Notes: generated by a model not told the origin, from the sequence alone. Numbered from the stretch's first letter, positions 1 to 6,692 are shown. The stretch: 8,877 bases of DNA from Caldisericaceae bacterium (GCA_021161495.1 JAGHAO010000187.1:1-8877), one strand, 5' to 3'. Numbers and translations: made by a program.

Positions 1-528
1 GCGCTTATCCAACACAAAGCAAAGGTCACGGTGTTCGTTCCGCACTACGCAATGAGCGGAGGAACGATGATTTCGCTTTCTGCGGACGAAATCGTAATGG
101 ACCAAAATGCGGTCCTCGGCCCCGTTGATCCGCAACTCGGAAACTACCCTGCGGCATCAATCATAAAAGTTGCAAAAGAAAAAGACAAAAACAAAATCGA
201 CGACGAAACGTTAATCCTCGCCGATATGTCCGAAAAAGCGATGAAGCAGGTCAAAGCATTTGTCAAAAAAGTGCTTCTCGCTAAGAAATACAGCGAAGAA
301 GATGCAGAAAGAATTGCGCAGACACTTTCGGAAGGAAGATGGACGCACGATTACCCCATTACAATCGAAGAAGCAAAAGAACTTGGTTTGAGGGTTTCCG
401 ACAATATGCCGAAAGAGATTTACGCGCTAATGAACCTTTATCCTCAAAATCCCGGCGCACGTCCTTCGGTGCAATATATTCCTCTTCCGTACAAAAGCCC
501 TAAAAACACAAACGGAAAAAATGGTTAA
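1..528 (+). CDS. SDH-family ClpP-class serine protease, 5' truncated
   Basis: This is the C-terminal part of a serine protease of the serine dehydrogenase proteinase (SDH) family, related to SppA/ClpP. The reading frame is open from base 1, so the gene begins outside the window; the GTG at 31 is internal. The visible 175 residues carry the nucleophile-type motif AMSGGT (Ser about residue 19), then LSADEIVMDQNAVLGPVDPQLG, and further on GRWTHDYPIT and RPSVQYIP, all typical of the family. Members are usually around 280 residues with an N-terminal membrane segment, so about 100 residues should be missing. The substrate is unknown; SppA-like relatives cut membrane proteins and signal peptides. 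The stop codon overlaps the start of the next gene by 8 bases, so the two are probably translated together. The family call is firm; the cellular role is not. Confidence 0.88.
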   Translation, partial: ALIQHKAKVTVFVPHYAMSGGTMISLSADEIVMDQNAVLGPVDPQLGNYPAASIIKVAKEKDKNKIDDETLILADMSEKAMKQVKAFVKKVLLAKKYSEEDAERIAQTLSEGRWTHDYPITIEEAKELGLRVSDNMPKEIYALMNLYPQNPGARPSVQYIPLPYKSPKNTNGKNG

Positions 529-832
529 CGACGAAGAAGCGGTTAATTTACACCCGATAGAAAGGATTATAAGAGTGGGGCTCGGTGCCCTGCTCTTGTA
601 TTTCGGAACCAAAGTGAGCATCATCATTGCTCTGTTAAACTCTTCTTATTACACACCCGGAACAATAAAATACACTTTTGCGAAAATTATCGCTTCAATG
701 CCAAATGTATGGCGGATATTCGGATGGACGTTGGGATTTATCTTACTGTTCACCGGAGCGAACGGGTTTTGCCCTGTTTACAAACTCCTTCACATAGACA
801 CAAATAAACGATTTAAAAAAGCTAACCTATAA
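521..832 (+). CDS. Small YgaP-like (DUF2892) inner-membrane protein
   Basis: This 103-residue protein has two hydrophobic segments, at about residues 18-38 and 66-82, and two family hallmarks: HPIERIIRVGLGALLL near the N-terminus and TGANGFCPVYKLLHI near the C-terminus. These define the YgaP-like transmembrane domain (DUF2892). The usual domain is about 60-65 residues with a short loop. Here the loop between the helices is longer (about residues 40-65), so the protein is a stretched version. In E. coli YgaP this domain anchors a rhodanese; here no catalytic domain is attached, though a conserved Cys lies after helix 2. The ATG lies inside the end of the upstream protease gene, which suggests coupling and perhaps a shared membrane site. 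The 3' end overlaps the convergent flavoprotein gene by 11 bases. The function is unknown. Confidence 0.8.
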   Translation: MVNDEEAVNLHPIERIIRVGLGALLLYFGTKVSIIIALLNSSYYTPGTIKYTFAKIIASMPNVWRIFGWTLGFILLFTGANGFCPVYKLLHIDTNKRFKKANL

Positions 833-1955
833 CCGCCTTTTCCTCTATGAGTTTTCCTTTTTTAAATCTGTCCAAGCCGAGGTTGTTCGCCTCCGGAAGA
901 TACATTATTCCGTGCAGCACATACATCGCCATAAGTTTCCCTATAACGGGCCCTAACATAAACCCGTGCCCCGAAAAACCAGTTGCAACCAAAAATCCCG
1001 AAACAGGAGTTCCACCCAAAATAGGATGATGATCAGGGCTTACCACATAAAAACCCGCCCACTGTCGCATCACGTTCAAAGAAGAAAGGACGGGCATAAC
1101 GGAAAGGAGCTCGGTTGCGTATTTTTCCAAAAACCGTTCCGTAGATTGCAAACTCTCCGTTTCCGGTTCGTTCAGGTCGGTTCCCCCTATGATTCTTCCT
1201 CGGTATGTCTGAGTGAAATAGAGTTCCCCTTTCACAATCATAGGCTCCAAAAAAACTTTTACGGGTTCGCTTACCGCAATCTGATGCCTGTAAAGTTTTA
1301 GCGGAAGGTCAATCCCTGCCATTTTTGCAATTTTTCGGGCACCGAAACCTGCAGCATCTATCACAAGGTTTGTGGAGTAAGTTTCTTTATTTGTGATAAC
1401 GGATTTTACGGCACCTCCGCGAGTTTCAATACCGACAACTTCTTCAAACGCGTTTATTTCCGTTCCGTAATTTTTTAATGCAAGTTTCAGCGCCTCAACG
1501 GTATCAAACGGGTACGCATTTCCGTCCGTAGGGCACCAACTCGCTCCGGCAATGCTCTCAATGTCCAAATCGGGAACAATCTGTTTTGCCTCGTATTTGT
1601 CGATAATCCTGCTCTCCACTCCGAAAAGATTTTGCAGTTTTACATATTTTTCAAAGTTCGAAACTTCCTTTTCCGTTTCAAGAAGCCAAAGATAGCCACC
1701 CTGCCTGAAATGAACGGAAAGAGGCAAACTTGTTTCCCACTCGCGCCAGAGTTTCACGCTCTCTCTCATCAGCACAATGTGCTCTCTCGTTGTAAACTGC
1801 TGTCTTATGCCGGTTCCGCACCTTCCCGTCGAACCCGAACCCGGAAAGGACTTATCGATAACCGCGATGTTCCTCACGCCGTTTCTCGAAAGGTAATAAG
1901 CAACGGAGAGTCCCGTAATTCCCGCACCTATTATTACCACATCTTTGCTTTTCAT
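822..1955 (-). CDS. FAD-dependent amine/amino-acid dehydrogenase, beta subunit (DAO family)
   Basis: This 377-residue flavoprotein of the D-amino acid oxidase (DAO) superfamily resembles sarcosine oxidase beta and L-proline dehydrogenase beta subunits. It starts with a Rossmann FAD-binding motif, VVIIGAGITGLSVAYYL (GxGxxG at residues 10-15). It then has the SoxB-like segment GSGSTGRCGTGIRQQF, and near the C-terminus PDHHPILGGTPVSG followed by ATGFSGHGFMLGP, which closes the FAD site. In this family the beta subunit oxidises the substrate C-N bond and passes electrons to the alpha and Fe-S subunits. It is the last gene of a four-gene operon; its ATG overlaps the stop of the BFD gene (ATGA) and is preceded by GGAG at good spacing. 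The complete set of partners argues for an electron-transferring dehydrogenase rather than a stand-alone oxidase. Proline, sarcosine, an opine and D-hydroxyproline all remain possible substrates. Confidence 0.88.
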   Translation of the reverse strand: MKSKDVVIIGAGITGLSVAYYLSRNGVRNIAVIDKSFPGSGSTGRCGTGIRQQFTTREHIVLMRESVKLWREWETSLPLSVHFRQGGYLWLLETEKEVSNFEKYVKLQNLFGVESRIIDKYEAKQIVPDLDIESIAGASWCPTDGNAYPFDTVEALKLALKNYGTEINAFEEVVGIETRGGAVKSVITNKETYSTNLVIDAAGFGARKIAKMAGIDLPLKLYRHQIAVSEPVKVFLEPMIVKGELYFTQTYRGRIIGGTDLNEPETESLQSTERFLEKYATELLSVMPVLSSLNVMRQWAGFYVVSPDHHPILGGTPVSGFLVATGFSGHGFMLGPVIGKLMAMYVLHGIMYLPEANNLGLDRFKKGKLIEEKAVIG

Positions 1956-2230
1956 TTCTCTTCTCCGGAAGATTCAAATATCCCGAAAGGAACGGGGCTT
2001 TCCGGTGGACGCGAGGTTATTTTCCCGGATTCTCCGATCTTTTTTCCCAATTCACGTGCAAGGACCTTTTCCACCAGAGGAATACACGTTTTCCCTTGAC
2101 AGGGGCCCGTTCCGAATTGAAGTTTCCTTTTCAACGATTCCATATCCGTGATTCCGCTTCTTATCGCATCGATAACATCTCTCAATGTCACATCTTCGCA
2201 CCTGCAAATTATCACATTTTTTTCGTTCAT
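1952..2230 (-). CDS. BFD-like [2Fe-2S]-binding subunit
   Basis: This 92-residue protein has a bacterioferritin-associated-ferredoxin-like domain in its first 55 residues. The cysteine pattern is C9-x-C11 (ICRCEDVT) and C44-x4-C49 (GPCQGKTC), which is the classic four-cysteine [2Fe-2S] site of the Fer2_BFD family. The last 30 residues are rich in Pro, Ser and Glu and look unstructured. In homologous dehydrogenase operons this small protein is a separate subunit (PdhX-like), or is fused to the C-terminus of the alpha subunit; here it stands alone. It probably relays electrons between the two flavoproteins or to the ferredoxin-like subunit. The start ATG has an AGGTGAT ribosome site just upstream, and it overlaps both neighbours by 4 bases (ATGA at both ends), so translation is tightly coupled. 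Confidence 0.88.
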   Translation of the reverse strand: MNEKNVIICRCEDVTLRDVIDAIRSGITDMESLKRKLQFGTGPCQGKTCIPLVEKVLARELGKKIGESGKITSRPPESPVPFGIFESSGEEK

Positions 2231-2709
2231 TTTATCACCTCGATATTTCTCACGGATTTTAGAAGTTCCCTATTTTCGAATTCCACGGTAACTATTACGG
2301 AGTTTCTGCTTTTATCCGTTTTCCTTATTCCGGAAACAACCCCTTTGCCCGTCCTTTCCCCTTTCCTGTTAAGCAGAAACACTTCACTCCCTTTTTCAGG
2401 AAGAGGAAGCATTTCGTAAGGAACGGAAACAACCCCTTTTCCTTCCTTTATCCCCACGAGAAACATCGCAAGCCCGGGGCATACGGCAACGCAATTCCCG
2501 CAACCTATGCAGCGCGAAAAATCCACTCTTGGAACTCCGTTTATCCCGCTCATCGAAATCGCATTCACAGGGCAAGATTCCGCACAAGGATTGCAAGGTA
2601 TTTCCTGAACGCATTCCGTAACTGCAACCATCCTTCCCCTAAGTGAATCGCTTTTCGGAAATTCCACGTCTTCATTTTTAAGATAACCGGTTTTCAAATA
2701 ATCACTCAT
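2227..2709 (-). CDS. Two-cluster ferredoxin-like subunit of the dehydrogenase complex
   Basis: This 160-residue iron-sulfur protein has two cysteine quartets. The first is C33, C39, C42, C46, with an extended five-residue gap after its first Cys where standard ferredoxins have two. The second is a canonical C67-x2-C70-x2-C73-x3-C77-P. It would therefore bind two [4Fe-4S] clusters, although the unusual first spacing leaves some doubt about the first. The C-terminal half (about 85-160) has no cysteines and looks like a small beta domain with basic and hydrophobic strands. Homologous clusters (PdhF in archaeal dye-linked proline dehydrogenases) encode a similar protein. It is the likely electron exit, passing electrons from FAD to a soluble or membrane acceptor. 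The ATG overlaps the alpha-subunit gene by 8 bases and has a GAGG ribosome site inside that gene. Confidence 0.85.
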   Translation of the reverse strand: MSDYLKTGYLKNEDVEFPKSDSLRGRMVAVTECVQEIPCNPCAESCPVNAISMSGINGVPRVDFSRCIGCGNCVAVCPGLAMFLVGIKEGKGVVSVPYEMLPLPEKGSEVFLLNRKGERTGKGVVSGIRKTDKSRNSVIVTVEFENRELLKSVRNIEVIK

Positions 2710-4105
2710 ATTGAACCTCTTTCATACCGAAAACAATTTTTGCCCCGAACGGGCCGCTCCTCAATTCGGACAGTTCCGAAATTGCATCCGAAAGTTCCTT
2801 TTCAACGTCTTTCCCCATATCGGATAAGATCGAATACGCCGCTATTTCCCCTTCCAAAATTGCGGTAGAAGCCTCTTCTATGCCGGTTATATCTCCTGCA
2901 ACGTAAACATTCGGCAAAGAAGTTCTCAAGTACTTGTTTCTCAAAGGCACGTACCCTCCTAACGCGGAAACGTACTTCATACGGACGCCGGATTGGGCGA
3001 GAAGGCTCACCGAGGGGATAAGACCTGTCGCAAGGCAGATGGTATCCACGTCCAACGCTTTTTCCGTTCCGGGAATCTCTTCGAATTTCTTGTTCAAGGA
3101 TACGATTACCGCCTTTTCCACTCTTCTTTCTCCGATTGCCTTTTTGATTGTGGTTGATGTATAAATAGGAACGCCGAACCTTCTTATTTTTGCCGCATGC
3201 ACGAAGTACCCTCCTATCTTCGGAGCCGCTTCGATAACCGCTTTCACGTTAATTCCCGCCTGCAACATCTGATAAGAAACAATCAGTCCGACATTCCCCG
3301 CTCCCACCATTAAGACGTTTTCACCCGGTTTTATGCCGTAAACGTTCATCATCGTTTGTGCGGCACCCGCGCCGAACACCCCGGGCAGATCGTTTCCTTC
3401 GAACGGAATCATCTTTTCCGCGGCACCCGTTGCGAAAATAAAGTATTTCGAACGGATCTTCAACAGTTTGTTTTCCGCAAAAACCCCGAGAGTTTTCCCT
3501 TCGTAAAACCCGAATGCGGTGGAATTGAGGTAAAACTCCACACCTGCTTTTTTGACGCTTTCAATCATCTCCGAGGCAATGTCAATACCCCTTTTCCCCG
3601 CATTCTCGCGCTCGGAACCGAAAAATTTGTGCGTTTGTTTTATAAGCTGCCCGCCCAATCGGGGATTCTGTTCGATAATTAACGGAGCAACGCCGTTTTC
3701 AGCAAGGGTAATTGCAGCGCTTAAGCCCGCAGGGCCACTCCCTACAATTGCAACTTTTTCCTCTCTGATAACGGGCGGGGGATATTTTACCGCTTTCGAA
3801 GGTTTTTCTCCGAGGCCTTTTTGCCTTTCAACCGTCATACCTTCACGCACCGGAAGAATGCAAGTCCTCACATTGGGAACGCCGTTTACCCTCATCATAC
3901 AGGAAGAGCATTTTCCGATTGCGCAGAACATTCCTCTGGGCCTGTGAAGTTTGGGGCTTTCGGAAAAAACATCGATCCCGTTTCTGTAGAGTGCCATTGC
4001 AACCGTTTCTCCCTGATAAGCGGTAACGGGACTTCCTTCAAACAAAAACTTAATCCGCTTCCCGCGTTCAAAACTCAATACGGGATGCTTAGAAATTTCC
4101 CTCAT
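2702..4105 (-). CDS. Alpha flavoprotein subunit with N-terminal [2Fe-2S] domain (SoxA/PdhA/HcnAB-like)
   Basis: This 467-residue protein combines two modules. Residues 1-95 form a Fer2_4 domain with a complete [2Fe-2S] ligand set, C61-x4-C66-x2-C69-x12-C82 (GMFCAIGKCSSCMM). The rest is a pyridine-nucleotide-disulfide-oxidoreductase fold with two dinucleotide motifs, VAIVGSGPAG (GxGxxG 122-127) and MVGAGNVG (268-273), and a late FAD motif NVYVAGDITGIEEAS. The layout matches alpha subunits of sarcosine oxidase (N-terminal part), L-proline dehydrogenase and hydrogen cyanide synthase. The frame extends upstream to a TTG at 4141, but the ATG at 4105 is preferred. It has GGAGG five bases upstream, gives the family's usual N-terminus (MREISKHPVLSFERG), and the predicted -10 box lies inside the longer version. 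It is the first gene of the operon. Its second substrate is probably an NAD(P)- or ATP-type nucleotide; this is inferred. Confidence 0.88.
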   Translation of the reverse strand: MREISKHPVLSFERGKRIKFLFEGSPVTAYQGETVAMALYRNGIDVFSESPKLHRPRGMFCAIGKCSSCMMRVNGVPNVRTCILPVREGMTVERQKGLGEKPSKAVKYPPPVIREEKVAIVGSGPAGLSAAITLAENGVAPLIIEQNPRLGGQLIKQTHKFFGSERENAGKRGIDIASEMIESVKKAGVEFYLNSTAFGFYEGKTLGVFAENKLLKIRSKYFIFATGAAEKMIPFEGNDLPGVFGAGAAQTMMNVYGIKPGENVLMVGAGNVGLIVSYQMLQAGINVKAVIEAAPKIGGYFVHAAKIRRFGVPIYTSTTIKKAIGERRVEKAVIVSLNKKFEEIPGTEKALDVDTICLATGLIPSVSLLAQSGVRMKYVSALGGYVPLRNKYLRTSLPNVYVAGDITGIEEASTAILEGEIAAYSILSDMGKDVEKELSDAISELSELRSGPFGAKIVFGMKEVQYE

Positions 4106-4110
4106 ACCTA

Positions 4111-4115
4111 CCTCC
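4111..4115 (-). promoter_or_regulatory. Ribosome-binding site fixing the alpha-subunit start
   Basis: GGAGG read on the minus strand sits five bases upstream of the ATG at 4105. It supports this start over the upstream in-frame TTG at 4141. Confidence 0.75.
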
Positions 4116-4127
4116 ATACCAATGCAA

Positions 4128-4156
4128 ATTATAGCACTCAAAAATTAAAAACTCAA
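4128..4156 (-). promoter_or_regulatory. Promoter of the dehydrogenase operon
   Basis: On the minus strand there is a TTGAGT -35 box (4156-4151), a 17-base spacer and a perfect TATAAT -10 box (4133-4128). Transcription should start near 4121, giving a leader of about 16 bases that just contains the GGAGG ribosome site. The promoter fills most of the 52-base gap after the DUF4015 gene, so the dehydrogenase operon can be expressed separately from the upstream pair. No clear terminator separates the two units. Confidence 0.7.
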
Positions 4157-4157
4157 A

Positions 4158-5309
4158 TTACTTGTAAGCGCCAAATGTGTATATATTTGCGGCATTCCAC
4201 ATAAACCAGGATTTCAACCCGTTATCATAAACCGCCTTTTCCTGTTCCTTTACCTGCTTAATGCTGTAACGGTGATACAAAGAAAAATCCTGCAAATACG
4301 GTATGAGTTTGCATTTGGAATGAATTTTTTTAAGCCTGGACAAACCGTCTTTCAACGCATGATCCACAATCTCGTAAGGGTGGGCGTCCGGATCGGAATA
4401 CCCGAAACTCCCGCTCCAATAATGTGAGGGGTACACCATCGGACAAATAAAATCCGCATATTGCACCATTTGTTCGAGATTTTGCCCTATTCCCAAGTCC
4501 TCTTTGTTAGAAAGAACAAGCCCGAAAACATCGGCTTCGACTTTCACTCCGTATTTGTGAAGTTCATTCGTTGCGTATTTAAGGAAGCCCGCAATGTTGT
4601 CCGCTTTCGAAATGTGCGACTTGTTTGCGGGATAAACAAGGTTCAAACTCGAAGGCACCGCAGGGAAACGCACATAGTCGAACTGTATCTCCCTGAACCC
4701 GGCTCCGATCGCTTCTTTCGCAATGTCCACGTTGTATTTCCAGATCGTTCTCGAATACGGATCAACCCAGGGAAGCCCGCTCCTATCGTAAAAAACCGCA
4801 CCGTTCTTCTTCTTCACCACAAGGTCTTTCCTGTGCCGTGCAAGGACAGGGTCTTTGAAAACAACAATTCTCGCTATCGGGTAAATGCCGTTCTCTATGC
4901 ATTCCCTCGTGATTTTCTGCAAATCCGAAATTTTGCGCCTGTTCGAACCTATCTCCCTTGCGAACGGAATGTCGGATTCAAAGGAAAGATAGCCCGTCGC
5001 ATCTTTTACGTCTATCACAAAGGCGTTTATTCCGCTTCCTTTTGCCTGTTCTATCAATTTTTCAAAACGCGGAGTCCCGGCAGTCCAACCGGTTATGTAT
5101 ATGCCGTGAAGAACGGAAGGACGCTTAACAGAATAATCTTTTCTCAATTTGGCGCCGGAGATCACAAGATCCATTGAACCGTAATATTTCTGGAAAGGGA
5201 CATAAGAATTATGCTGTTTTACAAAATATTCATTAGCGGATTGCGACGGAGAAAAAACGAGCATTAAGGCAAGAAACAAAAAGAAAATCAGTTTCGCCGC
5301 TTTTTTCAT
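4158..5309 (-). CDS. Secreted DUF4015 putative glycoside hydrolase
   Basis: This 383-residue protein has a clear N-terminal signal peptide: MKKAAK, a hydrophobic core FFLFLALMLVF, and a probable cleavage region near SPSQSA around residue 25. No lipobox is seen. The mature part matches the DUF4015 (putative glycoside hydrolase) family, predicted to be a TIM barrel. Motifs include HGIYITGWTAG, INAFVIDVKDATGYLSFES, a substrate-cleft-like EIQFDYVRFP and ICPMVYPSHYW. The Asp residues in VIDVKD and QFDYVRFP are the best candidates for catalytic or metal roles. It probably acts outside the membrane or on the cell wall; its natural glycan is unknown. The ATG overlaps the stop of the upstream zincin gene (ATGA), so the two are co-translated. 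The family assignment is strong; enzyme activity is inferred. Confidence 0.88.
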   Translation of the reverse strand: MKKAAKLIFFLFLALMLVFSPSQSANEYFVKQHNSYVPFQKYYGSMDLVISGAKLRKDYSVKRPSVLHGIYITGWTAGTPRFEKLIEQAKGSGINAFVIDVKDATGYLSFESDIPFAREIGSNRRKISDLQKITRECIENGIYPIARIVVFKDPVLARHRKDLVVKKKNGAVFYDRSGLPWVDPYSRTIWKYNVDIAKEAIGAGFREIQFDYVRFPAVPSSLNLVYPANKSHISKADNIAGFLKYATNELHKYGVKVEADVFGLVLSNKEDLGIGQNLEQMVQYADFICPMVYPSHYWSGSFGYSDPDAHPYEIVDHALKDGLSRLKKIHSKCKLIPYLQDFSLYHRYSIKQVKEQEKAVYDNGLKSWFMWNAANIYTFGAYK

Positions 5310-5683
5310 ACAATACCGAGTTCCCTGAGTTCCGCCTCGGAGAGCCCGAAATAATGCCCTATTTCGTGCATTAAAACTTTTTTTATTTTTTCTTTCAAAG
5401 GCATACGGAGCCTTCCCGCCTCGCCGATTATCGGATACATATACAGAGTAATCCTATCCGGCAAAACCCCTTGATATCCGGGGCCTCTTTTCCTTAAAGG
5501 CACCCCTTCGTAAAGCCCGAGCAAAATCCCTCTTCCGTATATGTTCGCTCGCTTGAGTTCGTTGACGGAAGGATATTCCTTTACTATGAATTCCAAGTTT
5601 TTAATATGTTTCTTAAAATATTCCGGAATCTCTTCCAACGCTTCCTCAACCAAGTTTTCAAATTCTTCTTTTGTTATTTCCAT
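5306..5683 (-). CDS. Zincin-like metallopeptidase family protein (DUF1025)
   Basis: This 125-residue protein belongs to the small zincin-like metallopeptidase family formerly called DUF1025. It has the HExxH zinc motif at residues 106-110 (VLMHEIGHYFGLSE), followed by an acidic helix ending in LRELGIV, as in known members. The N-terminus MEITKEEFENLVEEALEEIP is also characteristic, so the ATG at 5683 should be right. The length is normal for the family. There is no signal peptide, so it is probably cytoplasmic, unlike its partner. Few members have a known substrate and proteolytic activity is not assured. No ribosome-binding site is visible, and a -10-like box ends only seven bases upstream of the ATG, so the mRNA may be leaderless. 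Confidence 0.85.
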   Translation of the reverse strand: MEITKEEFENLVEEALEEIPEYFKKHIKNLEFIVKEYPSVNELKRANIYGRGILLGLYEGVPLRKRGPGYQGVLPDRITLYMYPIIGEAGRLRMPLKEKIKKVLMHEIGHYFGLSEAELRELGIV

Positions 5684-5698
5684 TTCTTAAATTATAAT
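5671..5698 (+). promoter_or_regulatory. Promoter of the GNAT/VOC gene pair
   Basis: TTGTTA (5671-5676), a 16-base spacer and TATAAT (5693-5698) form a good sigma-70-type promoter. The expected start site is at about 5704-5706, on the GNAT start codon itself, predicting a leaderless transcript. The -35 box lies inside the first codons of the divergent zincin gene. Confidence 0.6.
5691..5698. promoter_or_regulatory. Shared palindromic -10 element (ATTATAAT)
   Basis: ATTATAAT is its own reverse complement. It contains TATAAT on the plus strand (5693-5698) and on the minus strand (5696-5691). It lies in the 20-base gap between two divergent ATGs, five bases from one and seven from the other. The plus-strand use has a convincing -35; the minus-strand use does not (nearest candidates are AT-rich, such as TTTTAA). 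Confidence 0.5.
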
Positions 5699-5703
5699 AA
5701 AAT

Positions 5704-6309
5704 ATGCAAAGATTAAAACTACTTTGTTTCACGCTTTTTAAGATCGGGCCGAAAACATTTTTCAATCAGTTCAAAAGAAGCATATATGAAGAAAAAACCG
5801 TTTACCACTACAAACTTCCCGTAAAAGACGTGCGAAAATTTCCAATAAAAGAAAAGTTCGAACACAAAATCTTTTACAATTTCGGAGAACTTCCGCAAAA
5901 CGTAAAAGAAAAAGTCGAAACAACGCTCGGCCGCGAAAAATTGAAGGTATTCAGAGAACGATTGAACTATTCTTCGGAAATTGTTTGCACTTTCCTGAAC
6001 GGAGAATTCGTATCTTACTGTTTCTTCGCCTATTCAAGGGAACAGTTCGCATTTTTTACGCTGCCAAAAGGCGAGATATACTTTTACGACTGCTTCACAT
6101 TTCCGGAATATAGGGGAAAAAGTGCCGTGTATTCGGAGGTAAAATACGTTTTAGATGTGTTCGACAAAGGAAAATACGAATACGCAAATGTGGAAATAGA
6201 AGAATGGAATACCGCTTCGCAAAAAGCATTTGCCAAACTCGGATTTTACAAAACAAAAGAATTTTACCTAAAAAGAATCTTGTTTTTTGAAAGGAAGGTG
6301 AAACTATGA
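5704..6309 (+). CDS. GNAT-family N-acetyltransferase
   Basis: This 201-residue protein has a C-terminal GNAT fold. The segment IYFYDCFTFPEYRGKSAVYSEV (126-147 region) corresponds to beta4 and motif A, with PEYRGKSA as the acetyl-CoA pyrophosphate-binding loop. ANVEIEEWNTASQKAFAKLGFYKT (about 161-184) matches the motif B region, including the Asn-x-Ala-Ser and LGF signatures. The first 100 residues are less conserved, basic and aromatic-rich, and probably define the substrate; I do not recognise a specific subfamily. The ATG at 5704 has no ribosome-binding site and lies five bases after a -10 box, so it is probably read from a leaderless mRNA. Its stop overlaps the start of the next gene (ATGA). 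The acceptor substrate is unknown. Confidence 0.75.
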   Translation: MQRLKLLCFTLFKIGPKTFFNQFKRSIYEEKTVYHYKLPVKDVRKFPIKEKFEHKIFYNFGELPQNVKEKVETTLGREKLKVFRERLNYSSEIVCTFLNGEFVSYCFFAYSREQFAFFTLPKGEIYFYDCFTFPEYRGKSAVYSEVKYVLDVFDKGKYEYANVEIEEWNTASQKAFAKLGFYKTKEFYLKRILFFERKVKL

Positions 6310-6692
6310 AATTGCTCCACACCGCACTGCAATTTGAAAAAGAGGAAAACGCAAAATTCGTTATGGAAGGTATTCTGAAATTAAAGCTGAAAAAAGAATT
6401 TCCCCTCGACAAAAACCTATGCAGGGAAATTTTCGGAATAGAAGAAAATTACAAAGTAAAAGTGTACGAACTGAGAAATGCGGATCTGGAAGTGTTCATA
6501 GGAAAAAGATTCCCTTGCACCGGGCTTTTCCACGTGGCAATAGGAATGCCGCCTGCGGAAAGGGAGGAAATAATAAAAACGGCGCGCTCCTTCGGGTTAA
6601 AAATGTTTGAAAAAGAACGCGCCGGAAAAGACAAACTCGTGTTCATCGCAGGCCCGGAAGGGAATCTGTTCGAACTCAAATCAGGAAATTAA
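6306..6692 (+). CDS. VOC (glyoxalase/bleomycin-resistance-fold) family protein
   Basis: This 128-residue protein looks like a small single-domain member of the vicinal oxygen chelate superfamily. It starts with MKLLHTALQF, whose His5 sits where the first metal ligand lies in glyoxalases, followed by a helix and LKLKLKKEFPL. It ends with FIAGPEGNLFELK, the usual D/GPEGNxxEL motif with Glu123 as a metal ligand. HVAIGMP at the centre could supply another ligand. The middle is not well conserved and I cannot name a substrate. The gene has a GGAAGG ribosome site and an ATGA overlap with the GNAT gene, so the two are coupled. The pair could act in modification or detoxification of a small molecule, which is inference. 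The 3' end overlaps the convergent ATPase gene by 12 bases. Confidence 0.6.
   Translation: MKLLHTALQFEKEENAKFVMEGILKLKLKKEFPLDKNLCREIFGIEENYKVKVYELRNADLEVFIGKRFPCTGLFHVAIGMPPAEREEIIKTARSFGLKMFEKERAGKDKLVFIAGPEGNLFELKSGN

Noticed and set aside
31..528. GTG at 31 as the protease start codon
   Set aside because: The frame is open back to base 1 and the residues before it fit the protease core strand, so the gene enters from outside the window.
2101..2107. GC-rich AGGGGCCC patch as a possible site
   Set aside because: It is a short chance palindrome inside the BFD gene, covering its conserved GPCQG codons.
822..4105. Naming the operon proline dehydrogenase (pdhAFXB) or hydrogen cyanide synthase (hcnABC)
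   Set aside because: The subunit set is shared by several enzymes with different substrates, and the sequence alone does not separate them.
4106..4141. TTG at 4141 as alpha-subunit start
   Set aside because: The extra 12 codons contain the -10 box and ribosome site, and ATG 4105 gives the family's usual N-terminus.
4461..5177. Long plus-strand open frame of 238 codons
   Set aside because: It is antisense to the well-supported DUF4015 gene, with no recognisable domain and no ribosome site.
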